The notes: generated by a model from the letters alone, not told the origin. A DNA stretch of 64,000 nt from an uncultured Rhodopila sp. (GCA_903932145.1 CAIZFE010000004.1:186001-250000), one strand, 5' to 3'. Counted from the first letter of the stretch, positions 35,441-44,389 are shown. Made by a program: numbers and translations.

Positions 35441-35758
35441 TCAGCCATCAGGCTGGATTGTGGTACGCGTGCCGATCGCACGATCGGACGCGACCGCCGA
35501 GCCAAATCCAGCCAATTGGGCGGCGCCAAGCCGTGGGTCATCCGCGCGATCGGTCGAGATGCCCGAGCCAAAACCGCCCAAGCCTGTCGCGCCAGACGCC
35601 GTGTCGCCCATGTGCCCGGTTGAGACAGCCGGGCCAAATCCAGCCAATTGGGCCGCGCCAAGCCGCGTGTCGTCGGCGCGGGCCGAGGGGACCCCCAGGG
35701 CGACGGTGATGCCCATCATGGCGGAAAGGACCGAAGCGGCGAACAGGTGACGTTTCAT
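35441..35758 (-). CDS. small secreted protein with internal repeats, probable SigF target
   Basis: A 105-residue protein. Residues 1-26 are a signal peptide (KRHLFAASVLSAMMGITVAL, cleaved after SARA). The mature part is Gly/Ala-rich with two copies of RLGAAQLAGFG, each following an Asp-Asp-x start, and a third looser copy in between. There are no cysteines. The start is fixed by GAGGAGC eleven bases upstream of ATG 35758, and GTAACC-N16-CGAA stands about 50 bases upstream of the ATG. Function unknown; export plus ECF control suggest an envelope stress role. It differs from the cysteine-containing BufA proteins often tied to such sigma factors. Confidence 0.7.
   Translation of the reverse strand: MKRHLFAASVLSAMMGITVALGVPSARADDTRLGAAQLAGFGPAVSTGHMGDTASGATGLGGFGSGISTDRADDPRLGAAQLAGFGSAVASDRAIGTRTTIQPDG
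35501..35665 (-). repeat. 33-base direct repeat inside the secreted-protein gene
   Basis: Segments 35501-35533 and 35633-35665 are identical except for one base and lie 132 bases apart. They encode the two RLGAAQLAGFG blocks. Near-identity at the DNA level points to recent internal duplication. Confidence 0.8.
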
Positions 35759-35807
35759 GATAGAGCTCCTCAAGAGCGGTCCCACAATTGGGCCGTCATG
35801 GGGAAAG

Positions 35808-35833
35808 TTCGTTCGAACGCGATGCAAGGTTAC
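35808..35833 (-). promoter_or_regulatory. SigF-type ECF promoter upstream of the secreted-protein gene
   Basis: Minus strand: GTAACC (35833-35828), 16 bases, CGAA (35811-35808), matching the promoter at 34928-34953 in both boxes and spacing. It lies about 50 bases ahead of ATG 35758. This ties the small gene to the adjacent sigma factor. Confidence 0.75.
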
Positions 35834-36185
35834 TGATATCGAGATTAACTCTTCTTAATATGAAATATACATTTGATTGCTCGAATTTAACGGGAGACAT
35901 GCCGGGGACTGGTGGAGGCACGGAAGTAAATTTTTCAACCGTATTGATTAACGTTCTGGTCGTGGCGCATCCATCTTCCTCCGAGATCAGCAGTCCGCCC
36001 GCCCACCCGGGCGGAGCGTCCCGTGACTGACGGTCAGCCCGGAAACCAGCAAGATTGGCTCCAAACCTTCAGTCTTGACGGAACCCTGCCACAATGAGCT
36101 TCCTTACCTAACCGATATTCCCAAACCGAAAGCATACCCGCCACTCCGGGCAGCCGGTAGCAATCTGGATCAAGGATCTCGCACA
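35834..36185. other. intergenic stretch, no gene seen
   Basis: About 350 bases, AT-rich at the left end. The open frame of the next gene extends back to a TTG at 36075, but the extra residues look non-coding. No further signal is visible. Confidence 0.45.
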
Positions 36186-36485
36186 TTGAAGTTTCGCGCT
36201 ACAGTCATCCGGTCCGGCAACGCCACCGGCGTCGAAGTCCCTGTGGATGTCATGCAAGCCCTCGGCCCAGACTCTCGGCCTCCCGTGGCGATCACCATTA
36301 ACGGGCACGTATGGCGCAGCCGGGTGGCGTTGATGCGAGGCCAGCGCCTGATCGGTATCAGCGCCGCCAATCGCGCCGCCACTGGCATCGCCGAAGACGA
36401 TACTGTCGAGGTCGATCTTCAGCCTGACCGCGAGCCGAGGGACATCGTCTTGCCGCCGGATCTGGCAAGCTGGTCGATACGCTAA
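36186..36485 (+). CDS. DUF1905 domain protein
   Basis: A 99-residue protein with the DUF1905 pattern: KFRATVIRSGNATGVEVPVD, then PVAITINGHVWRSRVALMRG and LIGISAANRAATGIAEDDTV. The domain forms a small beta-barrel and often precedes a YdeI-like helical tail; here the YdeI part is absent. The start is probably TTG 36186, preceded by AAGGA, because homologous sequence begins with KFRAT; a TTG at 36075 would add 37 unlike residues. Function is unknown. Confidence 0.75.
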   Translation: MKFRATVIRSGNATGVEVPVDVMQALGPDSRPPVAITINGHVWRSRVALMRGQRLIGISAANRAATGIAEDDTVEVDLQPDREPRDIVLPPDLASWSIR

Positions 36486-36595
36486 CGGTGGCCCCACTGT
36501 CAGCGCGGAAGACCCGGGGCTAAATCCCATGGCGCCTCACGCGGCTTGGTGGAGGCCCCGGCTGCCATACGTCGAATGTAACGACAGCCGAAAAC

Positions 36596-36763
36596 ATGAC
36601 GGCCATCCGGCAAGGCACGGACGACCAGGCAGCGAACGATCCGGCCGCTAAGGCCGTGTCCGACCACATCCGCCACGCTCGCGGCTCCGATTTCATAATC
36701 ACCTTCCGGCGAGCCCTGACAATGACGCAAACCCGAGCGAGGCCAGGTAGTTTCCGAGGCTAA
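36596..36763 (+). pseudogene. truncated, frameshifted duplicate of the AhpD-like gene at 37770
   Basis: The 55-codon frame begins with a sequence clearly homologous to the N-terminus of the intact AhpD-like protein 1.2 kb downstream: both have TDD, NDPA-KAV, D-IRH-RGSDFI and F-RAL. After RAL the DNA still aligns (AATGACGC), but a one-base deletion shifts the frame, and the sequence then diverges and stops at 36763. The CxxC active site is missing. It is a decayed paralogue rather than a working gene. Confidence 0.75.
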
Positions 36764-36878
36764 CGTCCCGACATCGTCGCACGATACTCTGTTCTGACGT
36801 CTTGCTGGAACCACGCGGAAGGCTTTCGTCAAAGTCCGGGAGGGGAGAGGTCCCGGATACACCAGGGTGGTGATCGAA

Positions 36879-37088
36879 ATGACCGATACTGTGAGGCCAT
36901 CCAGATCCGATCCAGCGTCCGAGGTGGCGGAGGAGGCTGACCTGGATGCGGAAGCGGTAGCACGTCTCATGCGGAGACGTGCCATTCAGCATGACGTTGT
37001 GGGTGAGTGGCTTTTGAGTCTGGCGATCGGCCGGCCTCCCCACGGGCAGGGAAATGATCGCCGAAGATGCCTTGATAAGCGCCGATAA
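36879..37088 (+). CDS. small hypothetical protein
   Basis: A 69-residue frame starting MTDTVRPSRSDPASEVAEEA with an acidic, helical middle (DLDAEAVARLMRRRAIQHDV) and a basic tail. Codon use is GC-typical in the first 55 codons. The ribosome site is poor. It lies between the AhpD-like fragment and the next small frame, in a region with signs of gene decay, and could itself be a remnant. No family is recognised. Confidence 0.3.
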   Translation: MTDTVRPSRSDPASEVAEEADLDAEAVARLMRRRAIQHDVVGEWLLSLAIGRPPHGQGNDRRRCLDKRR

Positions 37089-37111
37089 TCGGCCACCTGG
37101 AGGAAACAGCC

Positions 37112-37318
37112 GTGACTGGGATCTCTGTTGCTGATGATGACTTCAAGCAGGTTGCTGAACCGACTTTAAAACGTGACGGGCCGGCATCACCGCTGGCAGC
37201 GGAGCCAACTGAGCCCAATGTCTATGCGGCCTATTGGCAGGCGAGGTCCGGGTTTTTCAACCCGCCCCCGAACCTGACCACCGCGAGCACCGGCCGGATG
37301 CGGAACGGCCTCCCGTGA
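37112..37318 (+). CDS. small hypothetical protein
   Basis: A 68-residue frame starting at GTG 37112, seven bases after a strong GGAGGAAA site, which is the main support. The product is hydrophilic, with PTEPNVYAAYWQARSGFFNP in the middle. No known family or membrane segment is seen. Confidence 0.4.
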   Translation: MTGISVADDDFKQVAEPTLKRDGPASPLAAEPTEPNVYAAYWQARSGFFNPPPNLTTASTGRMRNGLP

Positions 37319-37441
37319 CCGGCAGCGGCTGGGAGTTCATGATTGTTCTGATCTTATCATCGACTTCCTTTTGGTCGGTTTGGCACTTCGTCGCACAGCT
37401 TCTCCACTAGGCAGCAGGATAGTTACTTGAATAAAATTGGC

Positions 37442-37597
37442 ATGACAGGCGACGATAACGCTCGGACGCTCGATGAGTTGGACCGCTTGCTGAACGACCC
37501 GGACGTGCCGCTACAGCCGGCATTAATCTGGCGCCTGGTCGCCGCGGTATTGGAGCAGGATCGACAGGCCGGTGCCAGGCCGGCGCGCACCGTGTGA
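37442..37597 (+). CDS. small acidic hypothetical protein
   Basis: A 51-residue protein with a coherent amphipathic pattern, TLDELDRLLNDPDVPLQPAL then IWRLVAAVLEQD. It looks like a genuine conserved short domain; I recall similar text in small alphaproteobacterial proteins but cannot name the family. ATG 37442 is assumed; TTG 37427 is in frame. It lies 172 bases before the AhpD-like gene. It is hidden by a longer open frame on the opposite strand that shows no protein-like pattern. Confidence 0.45.
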   Translation: MTGDDNARTLDELDRLLNDPDVPLQPALIWRLVAAVLEQDRQAGARPARTV

Positions 37598-37769
37598 CCG
37601 CCGGTCTTAAACGAGAGACTGACGGGCTCCGACGGGTTTCGGCCGCCGAACGGGCACCGAACCGGCGGATTGAAATAATGCAAACCTGCATTAAACTCCC
37701 GCGACAAGAGGATTCCACACGACTGAACGTGACCGCCCCGGGCGAGGTCACACAATACGGGAGAACAAC

Positions 37770-38180
37770 ATGGCGACCGTGCGGCTATGGACGGACGACG
37801 AGGCAAACAACGATCCGGCCGTGAAGGCGGTGTTTGACGACATCCGCCACATCCGCGGATCGGATTTCATCAACAACTTCTGGCGCGCCCTCGCCAATGA
37901 CGCGGCAACCCTGAAACGCACCTGGGAGAGTCTGAAGGCAATCATGGGCGGCGAGGGTCCGCTCGATCCGCTGACCCGTGAGTTGATCTACATCGCCGTC
38001 TCGGCCGCGAACGGCTGTTCGTATTGCATTCATTCGCACACCGCGGCGGCGAAACAGAAGGGCATGACGGACGCGCAACACATGCAGCTTCTCGCCATCA
38101 TCGGCATGGCCTCGGAGACCAACAATCTGGTCAATGCCATGCAAGTTCCGGTCGATCCCGAGTTTCTGGTTGGCGCATAA
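37770..38180 (+). CDS. carboxymuconolactone decarboxylase/AhpD-like protein
   Basis: A 136-residue all-helical protein. The AhpD-type redox motif is NGCSYCIHSHT (CxxC with a following histidine), near residue 85, inside the CMD domain (LDPLTRELIYIAVSAANGCS). Members act as alkylhydroperoxidases or as decarboxylase-like enzymes. A decayed N-terminal copy lies at 36596. The broken NIPSNAP gene starts about 35 bases downstream and was probably in the same operon. Confidence 0.88.
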   Translation: MATVRLWTDDEANNDPAVKAVFDDIRHIRGSDFINNFWRALANDAATLKRTWESLKAIMGGEGPLDPLTRELIYIAVSAANGCSYCIHSHTAAAKQKGMTDAQHMQLLAIIGMASETNNLVNAMQVPVDPEFLVGA

Positions 38181-38216
38181 ACGACGCAGGTTCCGCTCCA
38201 GCAAACAGATAGGAGA

Positions 38217-38546
38217 GTCTATGAATTACGGACCTAGACGACACTACCGGGACGACTGGCCGCCCTGAACAAACGGTTCGCTGATCATACGATCCGCATC
38301 TTCGCGCGCCACGGCATGCGCAGTGAGATGTACTGGACGCCAACCAGCGAAGCTCTGAAGGACACGACCCTCATCTACCTCATCTCGCGTGAAAACCAGG
38401 GGGCCGTCGAACGGAACTGGAAGGAATTCCAGGCCGATCCGGAGTGGATCAAAGTGCGTGATACGAGCGAGGCCGACGGCAAAATCCTCGCCAAACCGCC
38501 CGAACGGGTGTTCATGACGTTAACCGACTATTCGCCGGGAAAATAG
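38217..38546 (+). pseudogene. NIPSNAP family protein with an internal TAG and lost start
   Basis: In one frame from 38217 the DNA reads VYELRT, then TAG (38235-38237), then TTLPGRLAALNKRFADHTIR and a long intact remainder (YWTPTSEALKDTTLIYLISR, ending DYSPGK). NIPSNAP proteins start with a nearly invariant xYELRTYTxxPG, so the TAG replaces the tyrosine codon TAC or TAT. The first codon is GTC rather than a start codon, although AGGAGAG stands right before it. Translation could only begin at ATG 38316, giving 76 residues that lack the first strands. Probably inactive, or a sequencing error at one or two bases. Confidence 0.78.
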
Positions 38547-38608
38547 GCGCGCCAGCGGCATCCCCGCGCATCCGATGACAAGCGGGGATGATTTGTCAGA
38601 CATCGTTT

Positions 38609-39406
38609 CTATCGTAGAGTGACCCGCCAGACCCGGTCCTCCAGCACATCCAACACGGCCTCGATCGCCATCCGAGGCAACCGCAACGCCAACCGAGGCC
38701 GCTTTGGCGCGAACCGCCGCGCCCGCGCCCGGTCTCCCCCGAGTTCGCGCACCAGTTCATCCACGGTTGTCAGCCCATCGATCAACCCGGCCGTCAACGC
38801 CTGCTCACCGAGCATGTAGCCGCCGTCGAACAGTTGATCGTCGGGAGCCTTCAGCCGCCGGCCTCGCCTGGAACGCACCCAGTCCTTGAACCGGACATGC
38901 AATGTGTCCATCAGCCCTTTGGCGAACGCGACGTCCTCCGGCTTTTCCGGGCTAAACGGGTCCAGGCGGGCCTTGTTGGTGCCAGCGGTGTAGATACGCC
39001 GTTCAATACCGAGCCGCCCGAGCAGGTCGGGGAAGCCGAAACCGCCGCCGACGACGCCGATGGAGCCGACGATGCTCATGGCATTGGCGTGTATTTCATC
39101 GGCGGCACAGGCGATCCAGTAACCGCCGGACGCGCCGACCTCCCGGATCACCGCATGCACGCGCACCCCGGCGTGGTCGGCATGCGCGCGGATCATCGAC
39201 GCGATCAGGTCGGATTGGACGGGCGATCCACCCGGGCTTTCGATGTCCAGGATCACCGGGCTGCGGCCGGCGGCGGCGAACGCTTTCTCGATCAACGGCC
39301 GCGCCGAGTCGGCGTTCAGCATCCCGGCCCGCGCCGCGATAATCCCGTGCAAAACGATCACATTTACGCGAGGCCGCCGCCACGGCAACAGGCTGGTTTC
39401 GCTCAT
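38609..39406 (-). CDS. S49 family peptidase (SppA-like)
   Basis: A 265-residue serine protease of the S49 family. The catalytic serine is in REVGASGGYWIACAADEI, and the lysine in IYTAGTNKARLDPFSPEKPE. ILDIESPGGSPVQSDLIASM is the substrate-binding strand. It lacks the N-terminal membrane anchor of E. coli SppA, so it may be cytoplasmic or peripheral, cleaving residual signal peptides or membrane protein fragments. Its ATG overlaps the GNAT stop as ATGA, so the two are coupled. Confidence 0.88.
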   Translation of the reverse strand: MSETSLLPWRRPRVNVIVLHGIIAARAGMLNADSARPLIEKAFAAAGRSPVILDIESPGGSPVQSDLIASMIRAHADHAGVRVHAVIREVGASGGYWIACAADEIHANAMSIVGSIGVVGGGFGFPDLLGRLGIERRIYTAGTNKARLDPFSPEKPEDVAFAKGLMDTLHVRFKDWVRSRRGRRLKAPDDQLFDGGYMLGEQALTAGLIDGLTTVDELVRELGGDRARARRFAPKRPRLALRLPRMAIEAVLDVLEDRVWRVTLR

Positions 39407-40086
39407 GGGAGACGATCCCTCAGATCGGCCATGCCATGCAGCGCGGTACCGTCCGATCCGAAATTCGCCGGGTCGAGCCATGCCAGCATCGCGTCACGGC
39501 AGCGCGGCCATTCGTCGCCAACAATACTATACCAGTCGGTGTCACGCTGATGGCCTTTGACGATGGTGTGCATGCGGTGCCGGCCTTCGTAGGTGAAGCC
39601 CAACCGGTCGGCTGCCCGTTTCGACGGCGCATTCAGTGCGTTGCACTTCCATACCAGCCGCCGATACCCCAGTTCGTCCGCCGCCAGTCGCAGCATCAGG
39701 AAAATGGCCTCTGTCGCGGCGCGGGTGCGCTGCATGCGAGGGCCGAACCAGATGCTTCCCAACTCAATCGACGCGTTCCGAGGCTGAATATCGAGCAGCG
39801 CGAGCCACCCCGACACCACGCCCGTGGTGACCGGACGCACCGCCCAGACCATCGGATCATGCACGGAGGCGAGGTCCATCACCTGGCGTCCCAACGCCTC
39901 TTGCGAGGCGAATGGACCGCTCCCGAGATAGGTCCAACTGTCGTCCGCGCCCTGCGCGGCGGCCCACAATTCCGGGGTGTGGCGCCGGTGCAAAGGCTCC
40001 AACGTCACGTATTGGCCGCGGATCGTGACGCGGGCTGGCAGTGGCCGGGGGGTGGAATCGACCTCCGGACCGATCGGTGGGGGCAT
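39403..40086 (-). CDS. GNAT family acetyltransferase (RimJ/RimL-like)
   Basis: A 227-residue protein with the RimJ/RimL-type layout: RGQYVTLEPLHRRHTPELWA at the start, GSIWFGPRMQRTRAATEAIF around the acetyl-CoA site, and NALNAPSKRAADRLGFTYEG near the end. Such enzymes acetylate protein N-termini, amino sugars or other amines. ATG 40086 is chosen; the open frame upstream overlaps the promoter side of the divergent CHRD gene. It is coupled to the S49 peptidase gene. Confidence 0.85.
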   Translation of the reverse strand: MPPPIGPEVDSTPRPLPARVTIRGQYVTLEPLHRRHTPELWAAAQGADDSWTYLGSGPFASQEALGRQVMDLASVHDPMVWAVRPVTTGVVSGWLALLDIQPRNASIELGSIWFGPRMQRTRAATEAIFLMLRLAADELGYRRLVWKCNALNAPSKRAADRLGFTYEGRHRMHTIVKGHQRDTDWYSIVGDEWPRCRDAMLAWLDPANFGSDGTALHGMADLRDRLP

Positions 40087-40195
40087 GGCGGCATCCTCTG
40101 TTTCGTGGGATACGGTGCCCTTGGTGGCGGCTATCGGCAAGCCGTTACTGAACCGGCCGCTCACGGGGCTGTCACCTTTTCCATGGGGATCATGA

Positions 40196-40663
40196 ATGTT
40201 TCGTAGAGTACTTCTGGCTGCGGCCTTGAGCGCGGCCTTCGTCTCGGCGGCTTCGGCCGCGACCGTCACCTATTCCGCCAAACTGTCCGGCGCGAAAGAA
40301 GTGCCGAAGAATGCCAGCACGGGCACTGGCACGTTTGACGGCACGTTCGACACCACCACCAAAGTGCTGAACTACACGCTGACCTTCAGTGGCCTCAGCG
40401 GCCCGGCAACCGCCGCCCATATTCATGGTCCGGCGAAGAAGGGCCAAAATGCTGGCGTCGTGGCGCCGCTGGGTGACAAAAACCCGACCAGTCCGATCAC
40501 CGGTTCCGTCACTCTGACGGACGATCAGGCCAAGGCGCTGCGCGGGACCATGCTGTATGTGAATGTTCATACGGCGGCCAATCCCGGCGGCGAAATCCGT
40601 GGGCCGATCTATCACGCCGGCCACAAGGCAGCGCCCGCGAAGGCCGCCCCAGCCGCGAAGTGA
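40196..40663 (+). CDS. CHRD domain secreted protein
   Basis: A 155-residue exported protein. Residues 1-21 form a signal peptide (VLLAAALSAAFVSAASA). The CHRD domain follows: AKLSGAKEVPKNASTGTGTF, then AAHIHGPAKKGQNAG and NVHTAANPGGEIRGPI, the last being the family signature. The tail is Ala/Lys/Pro-rich. CHRD domains occur in chordin and in many bacterial secreted proteins of unknown role. The gene ends 7 bases before a strong intrinsic terminator. Confidence 0.9.
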   Translation: MFRRVLLAAALSAAFVSAASAATVTYSAKLSGAKEVPKNASTGTGTFDGTFDTTTKVLNYTLTFSGLSGPATAAHIHGPAKKGQNAGVVAPLGDKNPTSPITGSVTLTDDQAKALRGTMLYVNVHTAANPGGEIRGPIYHAGHKAAPAKAAPAAK

Positions 40664-40670
40664 TCCGAAG

Positions 40671-40707
40671 CGCCGTCCGGTCTGACTGACCGGACGGCGT
40701 TATTTTT
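40671..40707 (+). terminator. intrinsic terminator of the CHRD gene
   Basis: A perfect 12-base stem CGCCGTCCGGTC / GACCGGACGGCG with loop TGACT is followed by TTATTTTT. It lies immediately after the CHRD stop codon. Confidence 0.92.
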
Positions 40708-40787
40708 GCACTCTATCGGACTCCGGCTCGTTTCCGTTATACGTCGGCGATGACGTCCCCCAATCGGACGCATCCAGGAGGAAACAC

Positions 40788-42119
40788 ATGATTCGTCGCC
40801 GGCACCTGCTTCAGGCATCAGCCGCTGTTCTCGCCGCACCCGCCCTTATTGAGCGCGCGAATGCCCAGTCCGCCTTCGACTGGAAGCAGTGCAAGGGCCA
40901 GAGCATCGAGGTGAATTTTCAGTTGTCGCCGCGCGGCTCGCTGACCAAGACGCGCATTCCGCAATTCGAGGAACTGACCGGCATCAAGGTCGGATTCGAA
41001 CAGATTCCCGAACAGCAGCAGCGCCCGAAAGTGGCGATGGAGATGGCGACCGGCCATCCGAGCTTCGACGTGGTGAACGTCGGCATGCACGTCCAAAAGC
41101 GTCTGGTGGAGCGGGCCAACTGGATGGAAGACCTGCGTCCCTACATCGCGGACAAAAGCCTGACCAACCCCGATTTCGACATGGCCGATTTCAGCGCGCC
41201 ATCGATGGCGGTGGCGACCGGCAGTGATGGCAAGATCAACGTGCTGCCGTCCAACCAGGATCTGTTCATCATCTTCTACAATAAGGAATTGCTGGCGGAG
41301 AAAGGCTTCAACGCTCCCCCTAAGACGTTCGACGAATTGATCACGATGGCGCATGCGCTGACCGATCCGGCGAAGGGCATTTACGGGTTTGTCGGCCGCG
41401 GTCTGAAAAATGCGAACGTTGTGCTGTACGACAGCATTTTGCTGGGTTTCGATCAGGAGACGGTTTCGGCGGACGGCAAGAAACTGCTGACCGACACGCC
41501 GGCGGCGGTGGAGGCGGCTACGTGGTATCAGAAGATCATGAAGGAATGCGGCCCGCCAGGCAACATTGGTTTCAACTGGAACGAGTGCCAGACCACGTTC
41601 ATGCAAGGCCGAGCGGCGATGTGGTGGGACGGGATCGGGTTCTCGGCGCCATTGCTGGACAAGACGAAGTCAAAGGTCTTCGACAAGGTCGGGTTCGCGC
41701 CTGTGCCGGCCGGCCCCAAGGCGCATAATTGCGCGACGTTCATCGAAGGCATCGGCATTCCCGCCGCCGCCAACGCGAAGAACAAGAAAGCCGCGTGGCT
41801 GTTTATGCAATGGATCGGCGGCAAGGAAGAACAGGGCGAGGTGCTGCGCACCGGCTCCGGCACCCCTGCCCGGCTGTCGGTTTATGGCCGCACGGACATC
41901 GTGGCCAACAGCACCTTCCCGAAGGAGTGGTTCGAGACGACTGGCACCAGCCTGAAGATCGCTCGGTCGGGTCTGCCGGTGATCGTTCCGGTGACCGAAT
42001 TCCGCGATACGATCGGGGTGGCGCTGACCAACATCGTGGGCGGGTCTGATCCGGCAACGGAGCTGAAAAAGGCCACAGCGGCGTTCCAGCCGGTGTTGGA
42101 TAAGTCGAACGAAGCCTGA
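40788..42119 (+). CDS. ABC transporter sugar-binding protein (extracellular solute-binding family 1)
   Basis: A 443-residue periplasmic receptor with a Tat-like leader (RRRHLLQASAAVLAAPALIE). Family 1 features: FEELTGIKVGFEQIPEQQQR, LPSNQDLFIIFYNKELLAEK, FMQGRAAMWWDGIGF and KKAAWLFMQWIGGKEEQGEV. Ligands are usually sugars or polyols. AGGAGGAAA precedes ATG 40788. No permease or ATPase gene follows; the next gene is on the other strand, so this is another orphan receptor. Confidence 0.9.
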   Translation: MIRRRHLLQASAAVLAAPALIERANAQSAFDWKQCKGQSIEVNFQLSPRGSLTKTRIPQFEELTGIKVGFEQIPEQQQRPKVAMEMATGHPSFDVVNVGMHVQKRLVERANWMEDLRPYIADKSLTNPDFDMADFSAPSMAVATGSDGKINVLPSNQDLFIIFYNKELLAEKGFNAPPKTFDELITMAHALTDPAKGIYGFVGRGLKNANVVLYDSILLGFDQETVSADGKKLLTDTPAAVEAATWYQKIMKECGPPGNIGFNWNECQTTFMQGRAAMWWDGIGFSAPLLDKTKSKVFDKVGFAPVPAGPKAHNCATFIEGIGIPAAANAKNKKAAWLFMQWIGGKEEQGEVLRTGSGTPARLSVYGRTDIVANSTFPKEWFETTGTSLKIARSGLPVIVPVTEFRDTIGVALTNIVGGSDPATELKKATAAFQPVLDKSNEA

Positions 42120-42132
42120 TCAACGGATATTT

Positions 42133-42167
42133 GTGCACTCTGAACCGGTTTGCGGTTCGGAGTGCAC
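42133..42167 (+). terminator. hairpin after the sugar-binding protein gene
   Basis: Arms GTGCACTCTGAACCG and CGGTTCGGAGTGCAC pair with one G-T wobble around a five-base loop, 13 bases after the stop. There is no T-run, so it may stabilise the mRNA end rather than terminate alone. Confidence 0.55.
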
Positions 42168-42282
42168 CGCAGCGGGGCCTGAGCCGCGGGGCGACGGCAA
42201 CAAGGAAAGATTCATCACGGAGACAGCACGAGGCCCTCCGAGAGCCACGGAGAAAAACGGACCACCTCCGAGTACGCGCCAT

Positions 42283-43416
42283 TCATCTTGCAGGAACAAT
42301 CTGCCCCTCGACCATCGGTTTGCCGATGGCATCGCTCGATGTGAATAAGCGCCTAAGCCGCCGCTGCATGGGCTTCTCGAAGTAATAAAACGACAACGTC
42401 GACAGGCCCAGCACCAAGGCCATGCAGACCACTCCTTGAAAGACGGTCTCGACTTCGTACGAATCCACCGGACGCACGCCGGCCACGAGCTCAATTAACA
42501 GCCCTTTCAGCGGCAGTAACGGTAAGTGCAGAAGGTAGATCGAGAACGAAATCAGTCCCAGCCAACGTGGCACAGCGGAACCCAGGCAGCGTGCGAGCCA
42601 GGATTGCTCGAACGACAGCCCGATCACCAGACAACACGACAAGATCACGAACATCACATCCAGCGACGGCAACGCGGTGATGACCAGAACGCCGGCGAAC
42701 ACGGCCAGCAGTGGCTTCGTCCGGCCCAGGGATCGGGTCCAAACGGCACGCGACCGCAGACGCCAGCAATACATGCCGAGTGCGAACTCGGTTCCGCAGC
42801 GGATCAGTGAATTCGGGACGTAGTACCAATCGATCGCTCCAGTCAGTGGCAGGTCCTCGCCCACCTGTCCCTGCGACAGGCTGAGCCACACCAGACACAG
42901 CAAGGCGCCCGCCGCCACGATCGCCGCGCGGTTGTTTGATGCCCGTAACAGCAGCAGCACGAACACCGGCAACAGAAGGTTGGCGCCCCACTCGATACTC
43001 AGCGACCATCCGGTGCCGGTCAGGCTGTCGTCCGGCCACCACCACGCCTGCACCATCAGGAAGTTCGCCGCGATCCCCGGCAGGCTGAGGTCGCACATGT
43101 TCAGGCCGACGCCGAATTCCATCATCAGCAGGCAAATCGCCGTCACCAGCGCGTAGAGCGGGAACAGCCGCGCCACCCTGGCCTGCACGAACCTGACATA
43201 TTCCCGAGCGGTAATCGCGGGCGAGAACCGGTCCTCGTACGTCATCGCCAGGACGAACCCGCTGAGGATCATGAACAGGTCCACCGCGACATACATGTGC
43301 GACACGACCGTATGGACCATGGCGTTGCCTGGAAACCGGCCGAAATAGTGTCCGATCATCACCCAACAGGCGGCTATGCCTCGCAGCCCGGTGAGCGATT
43401 TGATTTCAGAACGCAT
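42283..43416 (-). CDS. acyltransferase 3 family membrane protein
   Basis: A 377-residue protein with about ten membrane helices. The family motif appears early: [20 protein letters not shown] (with the catalytic-type histidine) and [17 protein letters not shown], then [20 protein letters not shown]. Acyltransferase-3 proteins O-acylate surface polysaccharides, peptidoglycan or small molecules such as Nod factors. ATG 43416 gives the normal [17 protein letters not shown] start; the frame extends further upstream without support. No partner glycan gene is adjacent. Confidence 0.88.
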   Translation of the reverse strand: MRSEIKSLTGLRGIAACWVMIGHYFGRFPGNAMVHTVVSHMYVAVDLFMILSGFVLAMTYEDRFSPAITAREYVRFVQARVARLFPLYALVTAICLLMMEFGVGLNMCDLSLPGIAANFLMVQAWWWPDDSLTGTGWSLSIEWGANLLLPVFVLLLLRASNNRAAIVAAGALLCLVWLSLSQGQVGEDLPLTGAIDWYYVPNSLIRCGTEFALGMYCWRLRSRAVWTRSLGRTKPLLAVFAGVLVITALPSLDVMFVILSCCLVIGLSFEQSWLARCLGSAVPRWLGLISFSIYLLHLPLLPLKGLLIELVAGVRPVDSYEVETVFQGVVCMALVLGLSTLSFYYFEKPMQRRLRRLFTSSDAIGKPMVEGQIVPAR

Positions 43417-43642
43417 GCCGTCTCCCGGGACCCTGCCGAACGCCCGGGCGATCCATCTCTGGGCGTTATCGCATGGCCAAACCCGTTCCGAAATGCAAAC
43501 CGTGTCTGATCTGTCCCGTCCCGATGGTTTCCAACGGTCCCACCAACCGTCGCCGGGCGCTTTCGCATGCGGCGCATCTTCCAAAGGCGACCTCCAGGGT
43601 CCAGAATGCGGCTTGGTTCATACTCGGGAAGGGAAACACCCA

Positions 43643-44389
43643 ATGACAGGTCAAGTCGCCATCGTAACCGGCGCCGGCAGCGGAATCGGCCGGGCCGCTT
43701 CGCTCAATCTTCTGGCGGCTGGTTGGTCGGTCGTGCTGGTCGGACGCCGTCCGGACGCACTGGAAGAAACCGCCGGCATGGCCAAGGGCGGCCAGACGCT
43801 GATCGTCCCGACCGATGTCACCGATCCGGCCCAGGTTGATGCGCTGTTCGCCAAGGCGAAGGCCACCTATGGCCGGTTGGATACGCTGTTCAACAACGCG
43901 GGCGGCAACGTTCCGTCCACCAATTTTGGAGACTTCACGTTCGAGATGTGGCGCCAGGTCTGCGCGATCAACCTCGACGCGATGTTCCTGTGCGCCAATG
44001 CGGCGTTCCGGGCGATGCGGGATCAGACGCCGCAGGGCGGCCGGATCATCAACAACGGCTCGATTTCGGCGCATAATCCGCGGCCGGGTTCGGTGGGCTA
44101 TACGTCCACCAAGCACGCGATTACCGGGCTGACCAAGTCGATCTCACTGGACGGGCGGCAATTCGACATCTGCTGTGGCCAGGTGGATATCGGCAACGCC
44201 GCCACCCCGATGACGGCCCGCTCGACCAACGGACAGATGCAGCCGAACGGCCAGATGATGGTCGAGGCTCGCATGGACGCCGACCTGGTCGGCAAGCAGG
44301 TGGCCTTCATGGCGAGCCTGCCGCTGGAGGCGAACGTGCAGTTCGTCACGATCATGGCGACCAAGATGCCGTGGGTCGGCCGCGGCTAG
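43643..44389 (+). CDS. SDR family oxidoreductase
   Basis: A 248-residue short-chain dehydrogenase: cofactor loop [33 protein letters not shown] (basic residues here suggest NADP), FNNAGGN, catalytic serine in [20 protein letters not shown], and the Tyr/Lys pair in GYTSTKHA. Substrate unknown. GGGAAA precedes ATG 43643. The carboxylesterase gene starts on the base after its stop codon, so the two form an operon, perhaps degrading an ester. Confidence 0.9.
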   Translation: MTGQVAIVTGAGSGIGRAASLNLLAAGWSVVLVGRRPDALEETAGMAKGGQTLIVPTDVTDPAQVDALFAKAKATYGRLDTLFNNAGGNVPSTNFGDFTFEMWRQVCAINLDAMFLCANAAFRAMRDQTPQGGRIINNGSISAHNPRPGSVGYTSTKHAITGLTKSISLDGRQFDICCGQVDIGNAATPMTARSTNGQMQPNGQMMVEARMDADLVGKQVAFMASLPLEANVQFVTIMATKMPWVGRG

